NCBI GenBank assembly: GCA_964604565.1
Contig: CAZRZN010000017.1
Coordinates: 1 to 35,969 of the forward strand
Reading direction: 5' to 3'
Origin: CAZRZN01 sp964604565
GTDB lineage: Bacteria; Pseudomonadota; Alphaproteobacteria; Rhodobacterales; Rhodobacteraceae
DNA length: 35,969 nucleotides
Both the position numbers and the translations under genes were made by a program. Position 1 is the first letter of the stretch. The number at the start of each line of letters is the position of its first letter. Below are positions 32,279 through 35,969 of the stretch, piece by piece. The notes under the pieces were generated by a model. That model was given only the letters and a program-made list of their open reading frames with translations. It had not been told where the DNA came from and did no database searches.

Positions 32279-33157
32279 GTGACGATTGCGGAGAATGGCG
32301 GAAAGGAGCTTGGCCTGGCGCCTGGTCTTTATCTGATTGCGACTCCGATCGGCAATGCGCGCGATATCACGCTGCGCGCGCTGGATCTGCTGGCGTCTGC
32401 GGACATTCTGGCGGCAGAGGACACCCGAAGCCTGCGGAGGCTCATGGATCTGCATGGGGTTGCGCTGCGGGATCGGCCCTTGCTTGCCTATCATGACCAC
32501 AATGGGGCCCGCGTGCGTCCGCGTCTTCTGGCAGAGATCGCGGCCGGGCGTTCGGTGCTTTATGCCTCCGAGGCCGGGACGCCGATGATTTCAGACCCCG
32601 GATTTGACCTTGCCCGGGCGGCGGCGGAGGTGGGGCATGCAGTGACCAGCGCGCCAGGGGCCAGCGCGGTCGTGACGGCATTGACGCTTGCGGGTCTGCC
32701 GACGGATCGTTTTCTGTTCGCGGGATTTTTGCCCAATGCCGGTGGCCCCCGGAAAACGGCGTTGCGTGACCTGTCTGGTGTGCCGGCGACGCTGGTTTTC
32801 TACGAGTCGCCCAGGCGTTTGCCTGACATGCTTGAGGCGGCAAAGGACATTCTCGGTGATCGGGACGCGGCCGTATGCCGGGAACTGACGAAGAAATTTG
32901 AAGAAACACGCCGCGGACCACTGTCGGCACTCGCAGCATATTACAGGGAGACGCCGGCAAAAGGCGAAGTCGTTGTTCTGATCGCAAAAGGTAATTCAGA
33001 AACCATTAAGGATTTCGACCTAGAACAAGAGGTGAACAAGGCGTTGGAGACGATGTCCGTCAGGGATGCGGCGGACTATGTCGCGACGACCATGGGGGTG
33101 AAGCGTCGGCCCGTATACCAGATGGCCATGCGGCTTGCGGCAGAAAAGGAGGCATGA
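32279..33157 (+). CDS. rsmI: 16S rRNA (cytidine-1402-2'-O)-methyltransferase
   Basis: A 292-residue SAM-dependent enzyme that 2'-O-methylates C1402 of 16S rRNA. Family motifs are YLIATPIGNARDITLRAL (18-35), AEDTR (46-50), GTPMISDPG (about 100-108) and SAPGASAVVTAL (about 125-136). The start is a GTG at 32279, preceded by AAAGGGGGGG; upstream frame is shadow of the opposite-strand genes. The stop overlaps the yraN start as ATGA, so the two are translationally coupled, as in yraL-yraN of Escherichia coli, where the neighbouring lppC homologue also lies. Confidence 0.94.
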   Translation: MTIAENGGKELGLAPGLYLIATPIGNARDITLRALDLLASADILAAEDTRSLRRLMDLHGVALRDRPLLAYHDHNGARVRPRLLAEIAAGRSVLYASEAGTPMISDPGFDLARAAAEVGHAVTSAPGASAVVTALTLAGLPTDRFLFAGFLPNAGGPRKTALRDLSGVPATLVFYESPRRLPDMLEAAKDILGDRDAAVCRELTKKFEETRRGPLSALAAYYRETPAKGEVVVLIAKGNSETIKDFDLEQEVNKALETMSVRDAADYVATTMGVKRRPVYQMAMRLAAEKEA

Positions 33158-33561
33158 TGGCGGTTGGATCCGAAGCGGCGGCAATGGCACGAGGCGCTCA
33201 TCGAAAAACGACGGGGCAAACCGGGTTCCACGCCGGTCTGGCGGCAGAGGACATCGTCGCGCGCGACTACGCGCATCGTGGACATTCCCTGGTGTCCCGG
33301 CGTTGGCGGGGCCTTGCAGGAGAGATCGACCTTGTCATGCAGGACGGCGCGGGGATCATTTTTGTCGAGGTCAAGAAAAGTGGCAGCTTCGCGAGGGCCG
33401 TCGCCCGGTTGTCGCAGCGTCAGATTTCGCGTTTGCAGCGCGCCGCGGAGGAGTTTCTGGATACTCAACCCCTTGGTGCATTGACCGACGTGCGTTTTGA
33501 TGTGGCGCTGGTCAACGGACAGGGTGAAATTGAAGTGATCGAGAACGCGTTGGGCCATTGA
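33154..33561 (+). CDS. YraN family (UPF0102) nuclease-like protein
   Basis: A 135-residue protein of the UPF0102/YraN family with a restriction-endonuclease-like fold. The putative active-site residues are Glu32, Asp59 in GEIDLV, and Glu72 with Lys74 in FVEVK, the classic E-D-ExK pattern. The family is thought to act on nucleic acid, but no cellular role is fixed. The N-terminal 20 residues are variable, and either the ATG at 33154 or the immediately following ATG at 33157 may be used. The start overlaps the rsmI stop, so translation is coupled. gshB follows after a short gap. Confidence 0.88.
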   Translation: MMAVGSEAAAMARGAHRKTTGQTGFHAGLAAEDIVARDYAHRGHSLVSRRWRGLAGEIDLVMQDGAGIIFVEVKKSGSFARAVARLSQRQISRLQRAAEEFLDTQPLGALTDVRFDVALVNGQGEIEVIENALGH

Positions 33562-33648
33562 TCTTTCGGTTGGGCCCAAGGCACGGACCCGCATTGCGCC
33601 CGGCTGCGTACTGCGCCATCTATGACGGGCGGATTGCGGGGGATGCAC

Positions 33649-34584
33649 ATGAAGATTGCTTTTCAGATGGACCCGATTGACCGGGTCGATATCAACGCCG
33701 ACAGCACATTTCGGCTTGCCGAGGAGGCGCAGTCTCGCGGCCATGATCTGTTCTATTACGGGCCGGATCAACTTGCCTATGAGGAAGGCCGGATTACCGC
33801 ACGCGGCCACTGGATGAAGGTGCAGCGTGTTGCGGATGCGCCTGCCGTTCTGGATGAGCGGGTGGCGGTGGATCTGTCCGACATGGATGTGATCTGGCTG
33901 CGGCAGGATCCGCCTTTCGACATGCATTACATCACCACGACCCATCTGCTCGACCGGCTGAAGGGTCAGGTTCTGGTGGTGAACGATCCCTTCTGGGTCC
34001 GCAATTCTCCGGAAAAACTGCTGGTTCTGGACTTTCCAGACCTTACCCCGCCAACGACCGTTGCACGGGATCTGGAGGTGCTGAAAGCCTTCCGGGCAAA
34101 ACATGGCGACGTCATTCTGAAGCCGCTCTACGGCAACGGCGGCGCGGGTGTGTTCAAGCTGGATGCGGCGGACCGGAACCTGAGTTCACTGCACGAGATG
34201 TTCACCGGTTTTTCGAGGGAGCCGCTGATCGTGCAGAAATATCTGCCGGACGTCTCCAAGGGGGACAAGCGGGTGATCCTCGTGGATGGTGAGGCAGTTG
34301 GCGCGATCAATCGCGTTCCTGCCGCCGGGGAGGTGCGGTCGAACATGCATGTGGGCGGCAGACCGGAAAAGGTTGCGCTTACGGATCGAGACCATGAGAT
34401 CTGCGCCGCGATCGGACCATTGCTGCGCGAAAAGGGGCAGATCTTTGTCGGCATAGACGTCATCGGCAACTGGCTGACAGAAATCAACGTGACCTCCCCG
34501 ACCGGCATTCAGGAGCTTGAGAGGTTCGACCACGTGAATATCGCCGGAAAGATCTGGCAGGCGATCGAAATGCGCAAAGGGTGA
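33649..34584 (+). CDS. gshB: Glutathione synthase
   Basis: A 311-residue ATP-grasp ligase that joins gamma-glutamylcysteine and glycine to make glutathione. The opening KIAFQMDPIDRVDINADSTF, the RQDPPFDMHY block (about 92-101), KPLYGNGGAGVFKL (ATP-grasp loop, about 165-178) and the C-terminal NWLTEINVTSPTGIQEL block are diagnostic. The start at 33649 has GGGGGA at five bases and gives the family's MKIAFQMDPI opening; nine codons of open frame upstream were dropped. The stop overlaps the alpha/beta hydrolase start as GTGA, so the two are probably co-translated. Confidence 0.96.
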   Translation: MKIAFQMDPIDRVDINADSTFRLAEEAQSRGHDLFYYGPDQLAYEEGRITARGHWMKVQRVADAPAVLDERVAVDLSDMDVIWLRQDPPFDMHYITTTHLLDRLKGQVLVVNDPFWVRNSPEKLLVLDFPDLTPPTTVARDLEVLKAFRAKHGDVILKPLYGNGGAGVFKLDAADRNLSSLHEMFTGFSREPLIVQKYLPDVSKGDKRVILVDGEAVGAINRVPAAGEVRSNMHVGGRPEKVALTDRDHEICAAIGPLLREKGQIFVGIDVIGNWLTEINVTSPTGIQELERFDHVNIAGKIWQAIEMRKG

Positions 34585-35480
34585 GTTGGCAACTGGTCCT
34601 GTTGAACCGTTACCTGCGTTGGATCGAAAAACCTGCCCTCGCGCGTCACGCGCCGGAACGCCTGAGACGGTCATTCGAGACCAACGCAAAGATCTATTTT
34701 CATGGGCCGCGCGGAGCCGTCTTTCGCCGCGACCGGCTATCGAACGTCCCGGTGCAATGGGCTGTGGCACGACAAGCGCATCGGCCCGAGACGATCCTGT
34801 ATCTTCACGGAGGTGGCTATGTATTTGGTTCATCCGATACGCACAGGGCAATGGCCGCCACCCTGTCGGATCTCAGCGGGATGGCCGTCTGCCTGCCGGA
34901 TTATCGGCTGGCCCCGGAACATCCCTTTCCCGCGCAGATCGAGGATGCCTTGGCCGTCTATCGCGCCATCTCTGCCAGTGGTGAGGTGGTGCTTGGCGGT
35001 GACAGCGCGGGCGGAGGTCTGGCGCTGGCCCTGCTGCATGAAGTGAGGCGGCACGGTCTGCGTCCGCCCCTTGGTTGCTTTGCCTTTTCGCCGATTGTCG
35101 ACATGACCTTTTCGAGCCCTTCGGTGCAGGAGAATGCAGAATCCGACAATGTGCTGGTCGCGGATCGGATTGATGAAATGCTTGGTATGTACCTGCGTGA
35201 AAAAGAACCGGAGGATCCGCGCGCCTCGCCATTGTTCGGAGCGTTCTCAGGGTCCCCGCCAGTCTGGCTGACTGCGGGCGATACCGAATTACTGAGAGAC
35301 GATGCGGTGCGGATGGGCGAAATCCTGGATCGGCAGGGCGTCGATGTCTGCGTCACGATAAAGCCGGATCATCCGCATGTCTGGCCACTGTTCCACAACG
35401 TCCTGCCGGAGGGGAAGGCAACGCTGCGCGAGGTTGCGCATTGGATCAGGTCTCTTTCGCCGCCAGCAGCCGGTAGCTGA
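34581..35480 (+). CDS. HSL-type alpha/beta hydrolase (esterase)
   Basis: A 299-residue alpha/beta hydrolase of the hormone-sensitive lipase type. The oxyanion motif HGGG is at 76-79, the nucleophile elbow GDSAGG at 140-145 (Ser142), the acid probably Asp234 in TAGDTELLRDD, and the His in the HPHVW segment at about 264-266. Such enzymes hydrolyse short acyl esters; the natural substrate is unknown. No signal peptide is visible. It starts with GTG overlapping the gshB stop, and its 3' end overlaps the convergent comM gene by 35 bases. Confidence 0.88.
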   Translation: MSWQLVLLNRYLRWIEKPALARHAPERLRRSFETNAKIYFHGPRGAVFRRDRLSNVPVQWAVARQAHRPETILYLHGGGYVFGSSDTHRAMAATLSDLSGMAVCLPDYRLAPEHPFPAQIEDALAVYRAISASGEVVLGGDSAGGGLALALLHEVRRHGLRPPLGCFAFSPIVDMTFSSPSVQENAESDNVLVADRIDEMLGMYLREKEPEDPRASPLFGAFSGSPPVWLTAGDTELLRDDAVRMGEILDRQGVDVCVTIKPDHPHVWPLFHNVLPEGKATLREVAHWIRSLSPPAAGS

Positions 35481-35969
35481 GCGCCTCTGCCACATGCGGA
35501 CGGCGCACATCGGCGCTTTCGTCCAGATCGGCGATGGTCCGAGCCACTCGCAGGACGCGGTGATAGCCCCTTGCCGTAAGGGCAAACCGGTCTGCCGCGC
35601 GGGTCAGCAGCGCCCGTCCGTCTTGGTCCGGCATGGCGATGTCCTCCAGCAATTGACCTTCGGCATCGGCATTGGTGCGTGCGCCGTCGACGCCTGAAAA
35701 GCGGGCGCTTTGGACAAGGCGCGCTGTGGCGACCCGTTCGGCGACGGTCGCGGAGCTGTCTCCCGTTGCCGGAAGATCCAGATCCGTGAAACTGACCGGC
35801 GGCACTTCCAGCCGTAGATCGAACCGATCCATCAGCGGGCCGGAAATACGGCCAAGGTAATCCTCGCCGCAGATGGGGGCACGGTTGCAGGCGCGTGCGG
35901 GTTCGGAAAGATAGCCGCATTTGCAGGGGTTGGCGGCGGCCACCAGCAGAAATCTTGCGGGATAGCGGA
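35446..35969 (-). CDS. comM: ComM/YifB family Mg chelatase-like AAA ATPase, partial (C-terminal part)
   Basis: The 3' part of a comM-like gene; the frame continues to the right edge of the window without a start, so only about the last 174 residues are present. Visible features are the ARFLLVAAANPCKCGY block, a cluster of four cysteines (CKCGY...ARACNRAPIC) that resembles a small zinc site, the GRISGPLMDRFDLRLEVP segment carrying the arginine finger, and the C-terminal Mg_chelatase_C helices ending LSYRLLAAKE. ComM is a branch-migration helicase used in natural transformation. Its 3' end overlaps the alpha/beta hydrolase gene by 35 bases. Upstream regulation cannot be seen here. Confidence 0.93.
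   Translation of the reverse strand, partial: RYPARFLLVAAANPCKCGYLSEPARACNRAPICGEDYLGRISGPLMDRFDLRLEVPPVSFTDLDLPATGDSSATVAERVATARLVQSARFSGVDGARTNADAEGQLLEDIAMPDQDGRALLTRAADRFALTARGYHRVLRVARTIADLDESADVRRPHVAEALSYRLLAAKET

Noticed and set aside
1..35969. Search for CRISPR arrays, insertion sequences, toxin-antitoxin pairs, phage or integrase genes
   Set aside because: No regularly spaced repeats, transposase motifs, terminal inverted repeats or attachment-site duplications seen by reading; a short-repeat scan would be the formal check.

Overview
The window is about 36 kb of gene-dense, GC-rich chromosome from an alphaproteobacterium, most likely a marine Rhodobacterales (Roseobacter-type) strain. 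Supporting signs are the divergent hemC/hemE pair, a DUF1127 miniprotein, the ruvC-ruvA-ruvB operon, the glnD-murJ-trpS neighbourhood, the lppC/rsmI/yraN/gshB block and strong GC bias at third codon positions. I see no rRNA, tRNA, CRISPR array, transposase, integrase or phage gene, so this reads as core chromosome with some accessory metabolic cassettes.

Layout. 1-7.1 kb: a minus-strand RidA/DUF1028 pair, a divergent flavoprotein with a palindromic operator candidate, a periplasmic di-haem cytochrome c peroxidase whose 5' end overlaps a divergent Sel1-repeat gene, a PIG3-type quinone oxidoreductase and a DUF2189 membrane protein. 7.2-10.8 kb: divergent hemC and hemE (tetrapyrrole synthesis), an unrecognised Cys-containing gene that overlaps the hemE 3' end, two palindromic sites upstream of it, and an EamA transporter. 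10.9-15 kb: an ABC-2 exporter (ATPase plus permease) converging on a minus-strand cassette of secreted protein, VTT-like membrane protein and YeeE/YedE transporter. 15-19.7 kb: a small cupin whose metal and tyrosine residues are spaced as in DddK/DddW DMSP lyases, then an MFS carrier, a MATE exporter, prmA and a small membrane protein. 19.8-22.8 kb: DUF1127 gene diverging from ruvCAB, with an imperfect SOS box and paired repeats in the promoter. 22.8-28.1 kb: an unknown conserved-looking protein behind a potentially structured leader, trpS, a rhomboid-fold protein lacking its catalytic residues, murJ and a STAS-like protein. 28.2-36 kb: glnD, an LppC-type lipoprotein, rsmI-yraN, gshB, an HSL-type alpha/beta hydrolase and the 3' part of comM running off the right edge.

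Most genes are housekeeping: Holliday-junction repair (RuvABC), haem precursor synthesis (HemC/HemE), translation (TrpS, PrmA, RsmI), peptidoglycan precursor export (MurJ), nitrogen sensing (GlnD) and glutathione synthesis (GshB). No clear multi-gene defence or mobile system is visible. The best candidates for something new are the DMSP-lyase-like cupin with its MFS partner, the three-gene YeeE/YedE cassette, the unknown gene with tandem operators behind hemE, the dead rhomboid, and the hairpin-containing leader downstream of ruvB.
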